A stretch of 43,706 bases of DNA from DAOUTY01 sp964453665 (GCA_964453665.1 CAYVQT010000024.1:1-43706), one strand, 5' to 3'. Shown: positions 33,043 to 41,574, numbered from the stretch's first letter. A program made the numbers and translations. Notes: generated from the letters alone by a model not told the origin.

Positions 33043-34077
33043 ATGGCCTTTAAAGTTGTCGATCTTCTGGGGATGTCTCTCGTGGTTGATTACGCGGGAA
33101 TGTTCAACGAGGCCGGTGTCGAGGTGGAGCTTGTGGGTAACTTCTGCCCGCTGGAAGCCACCGAGGACGAGATTATCACGGCGGTGGGTGACGCCGATGC
33201 GGCGATTACGCAGGCTACCTATCAGCCATTTTCCCGCAGGGTGCTGTCCGGCCTGAGCAACCTCAAATTCGTTATCAGCGTCGGCGTTGGCTACGACAAA
33301 ATGGATGTGGATGCAGCAACCGATCTGGGCATACTGGCTGCCAACGTTCCGGATTTCTGCCTGGACGAGGTATCGGACCATGCAATGGCCCTGATTCTGG
33401 CCTGCACCAGAAGGATTGTCCAGTTGGACCATATGGTGAAAACGGTAGGCTGGAAGGAACAGCCGGACCGCTATATCGGGGGTGAGGTCTGGGGCAAGAT
33501 GACGAAATTGAGAGGGCTGACACTCGGGCTGATATCATTCGGGCGAATTCCACGGGCCCTGGTGCCCAAGGCTAAGGGGTTCGGTATGAGGATTGTCGCC
33601 TATGATAGCTATCTGGATGACAATGTATTTCGCGAGCTCGGCGTGGAGCGTGTGGAACTGGACGGGCTTCTGGCCGAATCGGACGTAGTCTCGGTACACG
33701 CCCCCTTTAATTCGGAGACGAGGCACATGCTGGGGCTGGAACAGTTGAAGAAGATGAAGCCTACCGCCTGTCTTGTGAACACTGCACGCGGGCCAATAGT
33801 AGACCACCAGGCGCTGTATACGGCCCTGACCGAGGGTTATATCGCCGCTGCCGGTTTCGATGTTACCGAACCTGAGCCCATCAATCCCGATAATCCCCTG
33901 TTGAAACTTGACAACTTTATCGTCACCGCTCACTCTGCCCATGCCAACTCAGCGGCAAACCCGGGGCTGGCACGGCGGCCCGGTGAGGAGATAATAAAGG
34001 TGGTCAGGGGAGAGTGGCCCGTGGGGCTGATCGACCCCCGGGTCAAGGAGAAGTACCTTAGTAAGTGGAACAGGTGA
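33043..34077 (+). CDS. D-isomer-specific 2-hydroxyacid dehydrogenase
   Basis: 344 residues; AAGGAGG five bases before the ATG. The family triad is visible: arginine in NTARGPIVDHQAL, the glutamate of the FDVTEPEPI segment and histidine in VTAHSAHANSA. The NAD-binding loop reads LTLGLISFGRIPRAL where the usual pattern is GxIGxGxIGxxxA, so two glycines are replaced by S and P; the fold should persist but nucleotide binding may be altered. It would interconvert a 2-oxoacid and its D-2-hydroxyacid. In this cluster that links the 2-oxoacid pool to the hydroxyacyl-CoA dehydratase branch. It sits between the oxidoreductase core and its ferredoxin, about 95 bases from the gamma gene. Confidence 0.82.
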   Translation: MAFKVVDLLGMSLVVDYAGMFNEAGVEVELVGNFCPLEATEDEIITAVGDADAAITQATYQPFSRRVLSGLSNLKFVISVGVGYDKMDVDAATDLGILAANVPDFCLDEVSDHAMALILACTRRIVQLDHMVKTVGWKEQPDRYIGGEVWGKMTKLRGLTLGLISFGRIPRALVPKAKGFGMRIVAYDSYLDDNVFRELGVERVELDGLLAESDVVSVHAPFNSETRHMLGLEQLKKMKPTACLVNTARGPIVDHQALYTALTEGYIAAAGFDVTEPEPINPDNPLLKLDNFIVTAHSAHANSAANPGLARRPGEEIIKVVRGEWPVGLIDPRVKEKYLSKWNR

Positions 34078-34126
34078 GCCCTTCTCCCCTGAAGGATTGC
34101 AATGACGCAGAGGACGGGGCCGGAAG

Positions 34127-34162
34127 CCCTCTCCCTTGACGGGAGAGGGTTGGGCTTGGGTG
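34127..34162 (+). repeat. Dispersed repeat copy with perfect hairpin
   Basis: CCCTCTCCC (34127-34135) and GGGAGAGGG (34141-34149) pair perfectly over a 5-base loop, followed by TTGGGCTTGGGTG. It is the best-conserved member of the three-copy family. It lies in the ~200-base gap before the ferredoxin gene and might end some transcripts. Confidence 0.6.
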
Positions 34163-34281
34163 CAGACGAAGGTGAAAGCGAGTCTTTCTTGGTGGAGGCA
34201 ATAGAGTAGAGCCGATTGCGGGCATGTACCATGACTACCGCAGGACAGCGTTGAAATCTTGAGCTAGTATCAGGGGGAATC

Positions 34282-34512
34282 ATGACCAAGGGTGAGATAG
34301 TAATCGACGAATCCATCTGCAAGGGGTGTGGCTACTGCGCCGAATTCTGTGCCAGGGGATGCATCGAAGTGCCGGGTGACAGAGTCACGCCCAAGGGGTA
34401 TCTCCTGCCCGTCTTCGCCCATCCCGAGAAGTGCAACGCCTGTGGGATTTGCGCCTGGATGTGCCCCCGCTTCGCAATCGAGGTCTACAAGTTCGTGGAG
34501 GCCCGGGCTTAG
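34282..34512 (+). CDS. 2[4Fe-4S] ferredoxin, probable delta subunit of the 2-oxoacid oxidoreductase (KorD-like)
   Basis: 76 residues. Two full cluster motifs, CKGCGYCAEFC and CNACGICAWMC, are in an IDESICKGCGYCAEFCARGC framework with the N-terminal IxIDExxCKGCxxC pattern of KorD/VorD. A CAGGGGG site precedes the ATG (34282). It would pass electrons from the TPP centre to soluble ferredoxin. It is separated from the alpha-beta-gamma genes by the dehydrogenase and a repeat, an unusual order (delta genes normally sit next to alpha). It converges with glpD, with a gap of 17 bases. Confidence 0.88.
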   Translation: MTKGEIVIDESICKGCGYCAEFCARGCIEVPGDRVTPKGYLLPVFAHPEKCNACGICAWMCPRFAIEVYKFVEARA

Positions 34513-34529
34513 TTGATATACTGCGAACG

Positions 34530-36140
34530 CTAACCGGCCTCCGCCCTGAAGTTCTGCCCCATTGCCGCGAAGGCCCGGTACGCCTCCACCTGGCGCTGCT
34601 GCTCGGCGGCGCTCCACCCCAGGATGCGCCCCATCTCGGTCGCCACGGTCTCCACAGCGTCGAGCCCCTGACATGAGCCCAGGCCGACAGCGCTGCGGCG
34701 CAGAAGGAAGTCGCCCGCGGTGAGCGCGCCCTCCTCGACAGCGTACCACACCTGGGCGGTGATATCCTTGCCATGGGGACAGATGGGCTGTCCGCCCCGG
34801 GCATCACCGCGCACGAGCTCAATGACACGGCGCAGCCGTGAGCCGTAGAGGGCAGCGAGGTGCGCCACTGTGTCTACGGGAAGCCCGTTTTCCCGGGCGG
34901 TTTCCTCCACCGACTGCTTCGGCACGGCAGGTGCTCCCGGCAGCGGGGTCTCCGCCGTGGCGCATGATGCTTTACTGGCGAGTTTGCGGCACACCAGGTC
35001 GACGGCCTGCTCGGCCACAGCGCGGTAGGCGGTTATCTTGCCTCCCACCACGGAGACTAAGCCGCCTATGCCGTCCTTTTGCCCGTGGTCTACCAGCCTG
35101 TGCTGACGCGAGACGTTACTGGGCTTCCTGGCCCTGGAGCGGGCCAGGGCTCTCAGCCCGGCTGACGCGTAAAAGATATCCTCCCGGCGCATGCCGGGGA
35201 AGACGCTCTGTACCTCTGCCAGCAGATAGTCCACATCCTCCGCTTCGGCTCTGACTGCGTCCAGGTCACCGTAGTAGTCGGTATCTGTGGTGCCGATGAG
35301 GGAGTAGCCCTGCCAGGGTATCACAAAGAAAAGACGGTGGTCGGAGAGAGCGAACATGACCATGGCATTGGAGGAAATCTTGGGGATCAGCAGATGGATA
35401 CCCTTTGTCCTGCGCACCATGGGCCTGTGGCCAGTGTCAATTGTGCCGTACACGGAGTCTACCCAGTGTCCGGCTGCGTTCACTACGATGCGGGCTCTGG
35501 CCTGGTAGACTTCGCCGGATATAACGTCGTGTACCTCAACGCCGGACACAGTGTTACCGTCTCTCAGGAACCCGGTTACTTTGGCATGGTTCATGGTGGA
35601 GGCGCCGTGCTCGGCAGCGCAGAGGACGTTTTCCAGGCAGAGCCGCTCAACAAAGGGCGCCTGGCAGTCGTAGTAGAGATAGGAACCGACCAGACCGTCG
35701 ATCTCCAGATCGGGCTCAAGCTCCAGTGTCTCCCGGCGGGAGAGGCGACGGTTCGACGGCAGACTCTTGTCCCGGTAGAGGTAATCGTACAGGCGCAGGC
35801 CGAACGGCAGCATCAACCGGGTCAGGACGTTCCCGCGGGCCAGGGGGATAACGAACGGCAGCGGATGCACCAGGTGGGGTGCGATATTTAGGAGGATGTC
35901 CCGTTCCCTGAGGTCCTGCCGCACGATACCGAGTTGCATCTGCCGCAGATAGCGCAGCCCGCCGTGAATCAGGCGCGAGGAGCGGGAGGTCGTGCCGCAG
36001 CCGAAGTCATCCTTCTCCAGGAGCAGTGTATGCAGCCCGCGGAGGGTCGCGTCGCGGGCGATTCCCGCCCCGACGATACCCCCGCCAACCACTATGAGGT
36101 CGAACGTCTCTGCCGCGATGCTGCCGAAGTCTCTTTTCAT
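34530..36140 (-). CDS. glpD: Glycerol-3-phosphate dehydrogenase, FAD-dependent (GlpD)
   Basis: 536 residues, the family's usual size. The N-terminal dinucleotide-binding motif is FDLIVVGGGIVGAGIARDATLRG, and the FAD family motif is TTSRSSRLIHGGLRYLRQMQ. WQGYSLIGTTDTDYYGD and SVVGGKITAYRAVAEQAVD complete the pattern. It oxidises glycerol-3-phosphate to dihydroxyacetone phosphate at the membrane and reduces quinone. The C-terminal ~130 residues form the DAO_C helical domain. AGGAGGGG precedes the ATG at 36138-36140. It is last in a lipase-glpK-glpD order on the minus strand, about 46 bases after glpK. No glpF or glpR is visible. Confidence 0.94.
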   Translation of the reverse strand: MKRDFGSIAAETFDLIVVGGGIVGAGIARDATLRGLHTLLLEKDDFGCGTTSRSSRLIHGGLRYLRQMQLGIVRQDLRERDILLNIAPHLVHPLPFVIPLARGNVLTRLMLPFGLRLYDYLYRDKSLPSNRRLSRRETLELEPDLEIDGLVGSYLYYDCQAPFVERLCLENVLCAAEHGASTMNHAKVTGFLRDGNTVSGVEVHDVISGEVYQARARIVVNAAGHWVDSVYGTIDTGHRPMVRRTKGIHLLIPKISSNAMVMFALSDHRLFFVIPWQGYSLIGTTDTDYYGDLDAVRAEAEDVDYLLAEVQSVFPGMRREDIFYASAGLRALARSRARKPSNVSRQHRLVDHGQKDGIGGLVSVVGGKITAYRAVAEQAVDLVCRKLASKASCATAETPLPGAPAVPKQSVEETARENGLPVDTVAHLAALYGSRLRRVIELVRGDARGGQPICPHGKDITAQVWYAVEEGALTAGDFLLRRSAVGLGSCQGLDAVETVATEMGRILGWSAAEQQRQVEAYRAFAAMGQNFRAEAG

Positions 36141-36186
36141 GACCCCTCCTGCTGAGACCGGATTCCGGACGCTGGTTCGCCCGGCG

Positions 36187-37680
36187 TTATGGTCCTGCGT
36201 CTGTTGTCAGCCAGCGTCTGGACCGCGTTAGAGCCCTGCGCCAGCCACGGTAAAGGGCGCGCTGCCTGTCCCTGTCCCCCGAAGGCACAAAGGCCCGGTC
36301 CTCTTTCCAGAGAGATGCTATCTCCGCGCGGTCCTTCCAGAAACCCACCGCCAGCCCCGCGAGATATGCCGCCCCTAGGGACGTAGTCTCAACTATTTGA
36401 GGGCGCGACACTTTCGCACCAAGCATGTCGGCCTGGAACTGTGCCAGGAAGTTGTTGGCGGCGGCGCCTCCGTCTGCCCGTATCTCGGTCGGCCGAATCC
36501 CCGATGCGGCTTTCATAGCCTTAACAACGTCGCATACCTGGTACGCTATCGCCTCGAGGGCTGCTCTGACCAGGTGGCTCTTTTTTGTGCCCCGGGTCAG
36601 GCCGACGATGGTGCCCCTGGCATACATATCCCAGTGCGGTGCGCCCAGCCCCACGAACGCCGGTACGAAGTAGACGCCCTCCGTGTCCTCTACTTCGAGG
36701 GCCAGCCGCTCGGATTCCGCGGCATCGGTAATCAGACCCAGTTCATCGCGCAGCCACTGAATAACCGCTCCGGCGATGAAGACGCTGCCCTCCAGCGCGT
36801 ACTCCACTGAATCTCCGATACCCCAGGCGATTGTAGTTATCAGGCCGTGTTTCGAAGCCGTCGGCGTCTTCCCGGTGTTCATCAGCACAAAAGCGCCGGT
36901 GCCCAGTGTAGCCTTGACCATGCCGGGTTTGAAGCACGCCTGGCCGAAGAGGGCCGCCTGCTGGTCACCGGCCACGCCGGCAATCGGGATGCCGCTGGCG
37001 GTGTGGCCAAAAATACCGCTTGAAGGCTGGACCCCGGGCAGCATGACCCGCGGGACCCCGAATATCCGGAGCAATTCATCATCCCAGTCCAGGGTGTGGA
37101 TGTTGAACAGCATGGTGCGCGACGCATTGGAGACATCGGTGGCATGAACCGCCCCGCCGGTGAGCTTCCACATGAGCCAAGTGTCGATGTTGGCGAACAG
37201 CGCCCTGCCCTGTTCGGCGAGCGTGCGCACGCCAGGGACGTTGTTTAATATCCACTCCAGCTTTGTTGCCGAGAAGTATGCGTCTACCACCAGCCCCGTT
37301 TTGGCATATATCGTCCCGGAGAGCCCCTGGCTTTTTAGCTCGTCGCATCTGGGCGCTGTCCGGCGGCACTGCCATACGATAGCGCGGCTCAACGCCTCGC
37401 CTGTTTCCCTATCGATCACAAGTGTGGTCTCCCGCTGGTTGGTGACGCCGATAGCTGCTATATCTGCGTCGCTGACGCCTGCGCTGCGCTTCGCCTGCTC
37501 TATCGCCTGTAGGGTCTTCCGCCATATATCGTCGGGGTCCTGCTCGACCCACCCCGGATGCGGGAAATACTGCTCGGTTCGCGCGTAGCCGCGTCCCCGC
37601 ACGCTGCCGTCACGGTCGACCAGAAGGGCATGGGTGCCCGTGGTGCCCTGGTCTATGGCAAGGACGTATTGCTTCGTCAT
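36187..37680 (-). CDS. glpK: Glycerol kinase
   Basis: 497 residues, typical length. The phosphate loop DQGTTGTHALLVDRDG opens the protein, WVEQDPDDIWRKTLQAI follows, AIGVTNQRETTLVIDRETGE is a FGGY-family motif, and GAPHWDMYARGTIVGLTRGT is the C-terminal signature; DGGAAANNFLAQFQADMLG binds ADP. It phosphorylates glycerol to sn-glycerol-3-phosphate using ATP. AAAGGA lies upstream of the ATG at 37678-37680. The upstream neighbour releases glycerol from acylglycerols and the downstream one oxidises its phosphate, so the three form one route. Confidence 0.95.
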   Translation of the reverse strand: MTKQYVLAIDQGTTGTHALLVDRDGSVRGRGYARTEQYFPHPGWVEQDPDDIWRKTLQAIEQAKRSAGVSDADIAAIGVTNQRETTLVIDRETGEALSRAIVWQCRRTAPRCDELKSQGLSGTIYAKTGLVVDAYFSATKLEWILNNVPGVRTLAEQGRALFANIDTWLMWKLTGGAVHATDVSNASRTMLFNIHTLDWDDELLRIFGVPRVMLPGVQPSSGIFGHTASGIPIAGVAGDQQAALFGQACFKPGMVKATLGTGAFVLMNTGKTPTASKHGLITTIAWGIGDSVEYALEGSVFIAGAVIQWLRDELGLITDAAESERLALEVEDTEGVYFVPAFVGLGAPHWDMYARGTIVGLTRGTKKSHLVRAALEAIAYQVCDVVKAMKAASGIRPTEIRADGGAAANNFLAQFQADMLGAKVSRPQIVETTSLGAAYLAGLAVGFWKDRAEIASLWKEDRAFVPSGDRDRQRALYRGWRRALTRSRRWLTTDAGP

Positions 37681-37734
37681 ATTATCTGCGTCCTTTGTGC
37701 CCTCTGTTCTACATCTCTTTGAAAATAGGATTTA

Positions 37735-37781
37735 AACCGTTCGCCCTGAGCCTGTAGGGGCACGGCATGCCGTGCCCCTAC
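37735..37781. repeat. Dispersed repeat with a 28-base perfect palindrome
   Basis: AACCGTTCGCCCTGAGC (37735-37751) is the exact inverse of 12240-12256. It is followed by a perfect palindrome with no loop from 37754 to 37781, whose left half is GTAGGGGCACGGCA. It sits between the lipase and glpK genes. It could act as a cruciform or a transcript-internal hairpin that tunes downstream expression. Confidence 0.7.
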
Positions 37782-37872
37782 TACAACGAACAGGGTCATG
37801 AATTTGAATATTCCAAAAACAGCATTTTCATCATTCATGGCGCAGATTGCAATCAACATGGTAAATACCTGC

Positions 37873-38706
37873 TCAGAGCCGGGCTGCCAGCCAGCCTTCC
37901 ATGTCGGACAGCACCTGCTCATGCTCCGGCTCGTTGAAGACCTCGTGGTAGAAACCCTCGTAGAGCTTCAGCGTCTTGTCCTCCGAGCCAGCCCGGTCGT
38001 ACAGCAGACGGCTGCCCTCAGGCGCGCCTAAACGGTCAGCCGTCCCGTGCATAATTAAGAGAGGCAGGTTGATCTGCGGCATTTGCGTTGGCAGCCTCCG
38101 CAGCGTCTTGAGCATCTCTGCGGCGAACCGGCATGTAATCTTGCCGCGGTAGACGAGTGGGTCGTTAACGTAGGCATCCACCACGGCTTTGTCCCGGCTG
38201 ATGTCGTTGGCATCGAGGACGAAGACCCCCATCCCGGGCATCAGCACGGAGCATATACGGGCTAACGGTATCAGCGCCGACGGCAGGCCGGAGCCCACCA
38301 CCAGGCTTGCGCCGGAGAGCAGTAGACCGGCAAGCTCGTGCTGGTGCTCGATGACATATGCGGTGGATATCGTTCCCCCCATGCTGTGGCCGACCATGAA
38401 AATCTTAGCGTCGCCGTGCTGACTCCTTATCAGGTCGAAAAACGTCTTGAGGTCGAGGAGATAATCCGAGAACCGGTCGACGTAGCCCCTCCGTCCCTCC
38501 GACCTGCCGTGTCCCCGGTGGTCGAGAGCGCAGATGGCATAGCCTCCGGGCACGAAATAGTCGACCAGGTTTTTATAGCGCCCGCTGTGCTCAGCCCAGC
38601 CGTGAACAACCAGCAGTACGGCCTTTGCGTTTCCCTCCGGCAGCCAGTGCTGGTAGTAGATATCAAGGCCCCTGTAACCTTTGAAACTGTCCTCGGTATG
38701 CTCCAT
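37873..38706 (-). CDS. Alpha/beta hydrolase, probable monoacylglycerol lipase
   Basis: 277 residues, the family's usual size. The nucleophile elbow is GHSMGG with S108, and the acid and base are likely D224 (MHGTADRLG) and H254 (GFYHEVFNEP), all at the positions of monoglyceride lipases. The HGWAEHSGRY oxyanion loop and LDHRGHGRSEG are highly typical (HG-x-x-EHxxRY). It hydrolyses monoacylglycerols to fatty acid and glycerol. No signal peptide is seen, so it acts in the cytoplasm. GAGAGGAG precedes the ATG at 38704-38706. Genomic order with glpK and glpD strongly supports the glycerol-releasing role. Confidence 0.88.
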   Translation of the reverse strand: MEHTEDSFKGYRGLDIYYQHWLPEGNAKAVLLVVHGWAEHSGRYKNLVDYFVPGGYAICALDHRGHGRSEGRRGYVDRFSDYLLDLKTFFDLIRSQHGDAKIFMVGHSMGGTISTAYVIEHQHELAGLLLSGASLVVGSGLPSALIPLARICSVLMPGMGVFVLDANDISRDKAVVDAYVNDPLVYRGKITCRFAAEMLKTLRRLPTQMPQINLPLLIMHGTADRLGAPEGSRLLYDRAGSEDKTLKLYEGFYHEVFNEPEHEQVLSDMEGWLAARL

Positions 38707-39249
38707 GCTGACGGCTCCTCTCCAGGGAGACGGCGTCAGATGAGCGGGTCAGGGAATGCGGTCAGGTCGTCTCTGCCCGTCTCCGTGTGCCAGACTTTAA
38801 CAAGTTCGGCTGAGATTATCAAGTCCAGAGTAGGCTGGTAGGAATACTATTGACCGTCAATGAACCACGACGGCTCCTGGTAAAAGTGGAAGCCTAATAA
38901 AAAAGGCGCTTGATCTACTAAGTAGTCATATATCCTTTATAACGTCTTCTAACCGCTTCGTTCCTGCATGTAGGGGGAATAGGGGGGTCTGGCACCGCCC
39001 AGGCCTCCTCCCCCCTTTTATGCCCCTTAATAATCGTTTGCGTTTGTATAGTGAAGAATACAAAATTAAAATAATCTTAGCGCCGTTGACTGTGACTCAT
39101 GTCTGTGGTAACGTTTTATCAACTTACTAGAATATCTATAGCGATAAAATAACGATAAAGTATTGGTTATTAATGTCTTTACCAGTTGGTTTAGAACTAT
39201 TTCAGTATTTATTGTCCCCAGTTTGTGTAAAATAGTTTACGGAGTATGA
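38707..39249. other. Boundary region between core genes and an AT-rich island
   Basis: About 540 bases between the divergent lipase and GHKL ATPase genes. Composition changes visibly: GC-rich up to about 38,850, AT-rich beyond about 39,030. A C-rich/G-rich block (about 38970-39018) contains short runs of G and C. No gene, repeat of the tRNA end or insertion-sequence end was recognised. The GGAG at 39241-39244 is the ribosome-binding site of the next gene. Confidence 0.45.
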
Positions 39250-40605
39250 ATGATGACAATGATGAAAGCAGATGCAAGCCCAGAAAAACATCTATTTTTA
39301 GAGATGTTTATTAGGGATATTTCCTTGGATGATTGTGTTCTTGATTTAATGGACAACTCGATTGACTCATTAATTTCGTCTCGTGATATTGATGTTTCAG
39401 ATGCATTGTTTCCTTTTCAGGCAGAGGATGACTGTACTAACGATTCAAACGGAGACTCTGGGTTTGCGTCTATAAAAATCGATTATGACGGTAATAGTTT
39501 CAGAATTGTTGATACGTGTGGTGGTATTTCAGTCCGGGAGGCAAAAGATGAAGTGTTCCGTTTTGGTCATAGCTCGGAAGCAACTCTAGGGCAACTTGGG
39601 GTGTATGGAGTTGGTTTAAAACGAGCCATTTTCAAAATCGGCAACCACATTACTATTGAATCTAAAACCCCAACCGAAGGATTCCGAATGGAAATCAACG
39701 TTCCTGAATGGGCACGAGATCCCAAATGGGAGCTACCATTTGAAGTTATTGAGGGAACTTCCGATCCAAATTCCGCAGGGACGATCATTACTATCGTAAG
39801 CTTTAGAGAGGAAGTAGCAAATCGTTTTCGATCTGACTTTTTCTGGAAACAGTTGCACGATTCAATAGGGCGGACTTATTGCCTTTTTCTTAACCGATAT
39901 GTGAAAGTTACTTTAAATAGTTATGAAGTAAATACAAACCCTATTCCATTAGGCTCGTCAGGTGCGGTAAATGTGGCCAAAGACGAGTTTATGCACGAAG
40001 AAGTCAAGGTTACGCTTTATGCAGGTCTAGCATCTAGAGATAGCGATGGGGAATGGCGTACACCTGATGCTGGATGGTATGCTGCCTGCAATGGTAGATT
40101 AGTCGTATCTGCGGACAAAACAGAACTCACCGGTTGGGGTAGTGGTCGCGGTCCTATTTTTCATCCAAAGTATCGGGGTTTTATTGGCATTGCTTTCTTC
40201 TATTCTAAAAATCCTTTTTTACTACCATGGACTACAACGAAGCGAGGGCTTAATCAGGAATCATTAGTCTATCAGGAAGCACGTGGCAGGATGGCTGTTC
40301 TAGCTAGGCCTGTACTTCGCTTCTTTGACGAAATGTATATTCCTAAAGAAATAGTGCGGGATCCTCAACGTCTACTTGCAGAGGACGTTAAACCAGTGGA
40401 CGTACGCTTACTAACTAGAATGCCACAAGATGTGTTTACACCTAAGCCACGACCTTCTGTGGAAGCCACAACTAGTGTGCAATATGATGTGAAAAATAGT
40501 GAACTCGATCGAATAAGGCGACATTTACGGAAAGCCAGTTGGCCAGCAAAAAAAATAGGTATGTATACTTTTAATCACTTCCTTAAGACGGAGTGCCCAG
40601 AATGA
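39250..40605 (+). CDS. GHKL (Hsp90/MORC-like) ATPase domain protein, putative defence component
   Basis: 451 residues. The N-terminal Bergerat-fold ATPase is clear: N-box LDLMDNSIDS (31-40), G1-like DTCGGIS (88-94; the usual DNGxG is changed) and G2 GVYGVGLKRAIFKIG (117-131). The rest resembles the transducer half of MORC/HATPase_c_3 proteins (GWYAACNGRLVVSADK, FLLPWTTTKRGLNQE); the C-terminal ~100 residues are unrecognised. Such ATPases clamp on DNA or partners in an ATP-dependent way. The stop overlaps the start of the next gene (ATGA), so the two products are likely partners. Its AT-rich composition and place beside a restriction-modification system suggest antiviral function; this is inference. 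Confidence 0.75.
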   Translation: MMTMMKADASPEKHLFLEMFIRDISLDDCVLDLMDNSIDSLISSRDIDVSDALFPFQAEDDCTNDSNGDSGFASIKIDYDGNSFRIVDTCGGISVREAKDEVFRFGHSSEATLGQLGVYGVGLKRAIFKIGNHITIESKTPTEGFRMEINVPEWARDPKWELPFEVIEGTSDPNSAGTIITIVSFREEVANRFRSDFFWKQLHDSIGRTYCLFLNRYVKVTLNSYEVNTNPIPLGSSGAVNVAKDEFMHEEVKVTLYAGLASRDSDGEWRTPDAGWYAACNGRLVVSADKTELTGWGSGRGPIFHPKYRGFIGIAFFYSKNPFLLPWTTTKRGLNQESLVYQEARGRMAVLARPVLRFFDEMYIPKEIVRDPQRLLAEDVKPVDVRLLTRMPQDVFTPKPRPSVEATTSVQYDVKNSELDRIRRHLRKASWPAKKIGMYTFNHFLKTECPE

Positions 40606-41546
40606 GTGTGGCAAGTAAGAGCGCTCTCAATGTTCAATATGATTTACGTCCAGCCAAACAAGTTGAGCGTCGTATGTTCGTAGATGCGTTTCAACGACTA
40701 GCACAGATTGGTTTTCCTATTAGAGAGTATCAATACACTGGTTTTGGTTCAATACATTTTGTAGATTTTCTTGTTTTTCATAAATTATTGGGAATCCACA
40801 AAATGCTTTCAATTGAACATGACATGACTCTCGAAGATAGAGTTAAATTCAATTGTCCTTTCAATTGCGTTGGAATCGAAATGGGCTCTGCCATAGATGT
40901 AATCCCTAAATTATCGCGTGATCTCCATCACATTTTGTGGCTTGATTATGATTTCCCCATAACCAGTGAAATGTTGGATGAGATATATCTTGCGGGAACT
41001 CAGCTTTCTAGGGGATCTATATTTATTGTTACAGTTGATGTGGAGCCTCCAGAAAGAGGATCGGATGATCCATGCGATACCATGAATTATTTTAAAAGGG
41101 AGTCTGGCAACTACCTGGGTTTATTTACGGTCGAAGACTTCGCTAAGTCAATGATTCCAAAAACCAGTGTAAGAATAATCAAAAATGCTTTAGAAGATGG
41201 CCTATCTGGAAGGGTAGATATAGATTTCCTACCCATTTTTCACTTTAAATATGCAGATGGGCACAAGATGGTAACTGTGGGTGGTATTATTGGCTCGGAT
41301 GATGAGAAGCAGCGTATAAATGCCTTAGATAAACGTATGGCATTCTATTTACGCACCGACCTGTTATCGGATCCCTATGAAATAGTGGTTCCTGTGTTGA
41401 CGCGCAAGGAGAGACATTTCTTAGATTCTGAGATGCCTTGTCAAGAGGACTGGCACCCCGATGATTTTAAACTACCGCAGGGATATATTGTGTCCTATAG
41501 AGAGATCTACAGATTTTTACCGGCTTATGGTGAGCTTCTAGTGTAA
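40602..41546 (+). CDS. Putative SAM-dependent O-methyltransferase-like protein (Methyltransf_35-like), partner of the GHKL ATPase
   Basis: 314 residues from ATG 40602, which overlaps the previous stop; GGAG lies nine bases upstream. A SAM-type fold is suggested by YTGFGSIHFVDF (45-56), SIEHD at the end of strand 2 (70-74), VGIEMGSAIDV and ILWLDYDFPIT (111-121). These match what I recall of the putative O-methyltransferase family Methyltransf_35, but the canonical GxGxG is imperfect. The C-terminal third (KERHFLDSEMPCQEDWHPDD) is unrecognised. It may modify DNA, RNA or protein, or bind SAM as a signal. Tight coupling to a GHKL ATPase is the most informative clue. Function unknown. Confidence 0.65.
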   Translation: MSVASKSALNVQYDLRPAKQVERRMFVDAFQRLAQIGFPIREYQYTGFGSIHFVDFLVFHKLLGIHKMLSIEHDMTLEDRVKFNCPFNCVGIEMGSAIDVIPKLSRDLHHILWLDYDFPITSEMLDEIYLAGTQLSRGSIFIVTVDVEPPERGSDDPCDTMNYFKRESGNYLGLFTVEDFAKSMIPKTSVRIIKNALEDGLSGRVDIDFLPIFHFKYADGHKMVTVGGIIGSDDEKQRINALDKRMAFYLRTDLLSDPYEIVVPVLTRKERHFLDSEMPCQEDWHPDDFKLPQGYIVSYREIYRFLPAYGELLV

Positions 41547-41574
41547 AATGCTAGCTTGGTTATCAACAACGTGC

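Noticed and set aside
36189..37588. Several plus-strand frames of 65-142 residues opposite glpK
   Set aside because: All are antisense shadows of the glycerol kinase gene.
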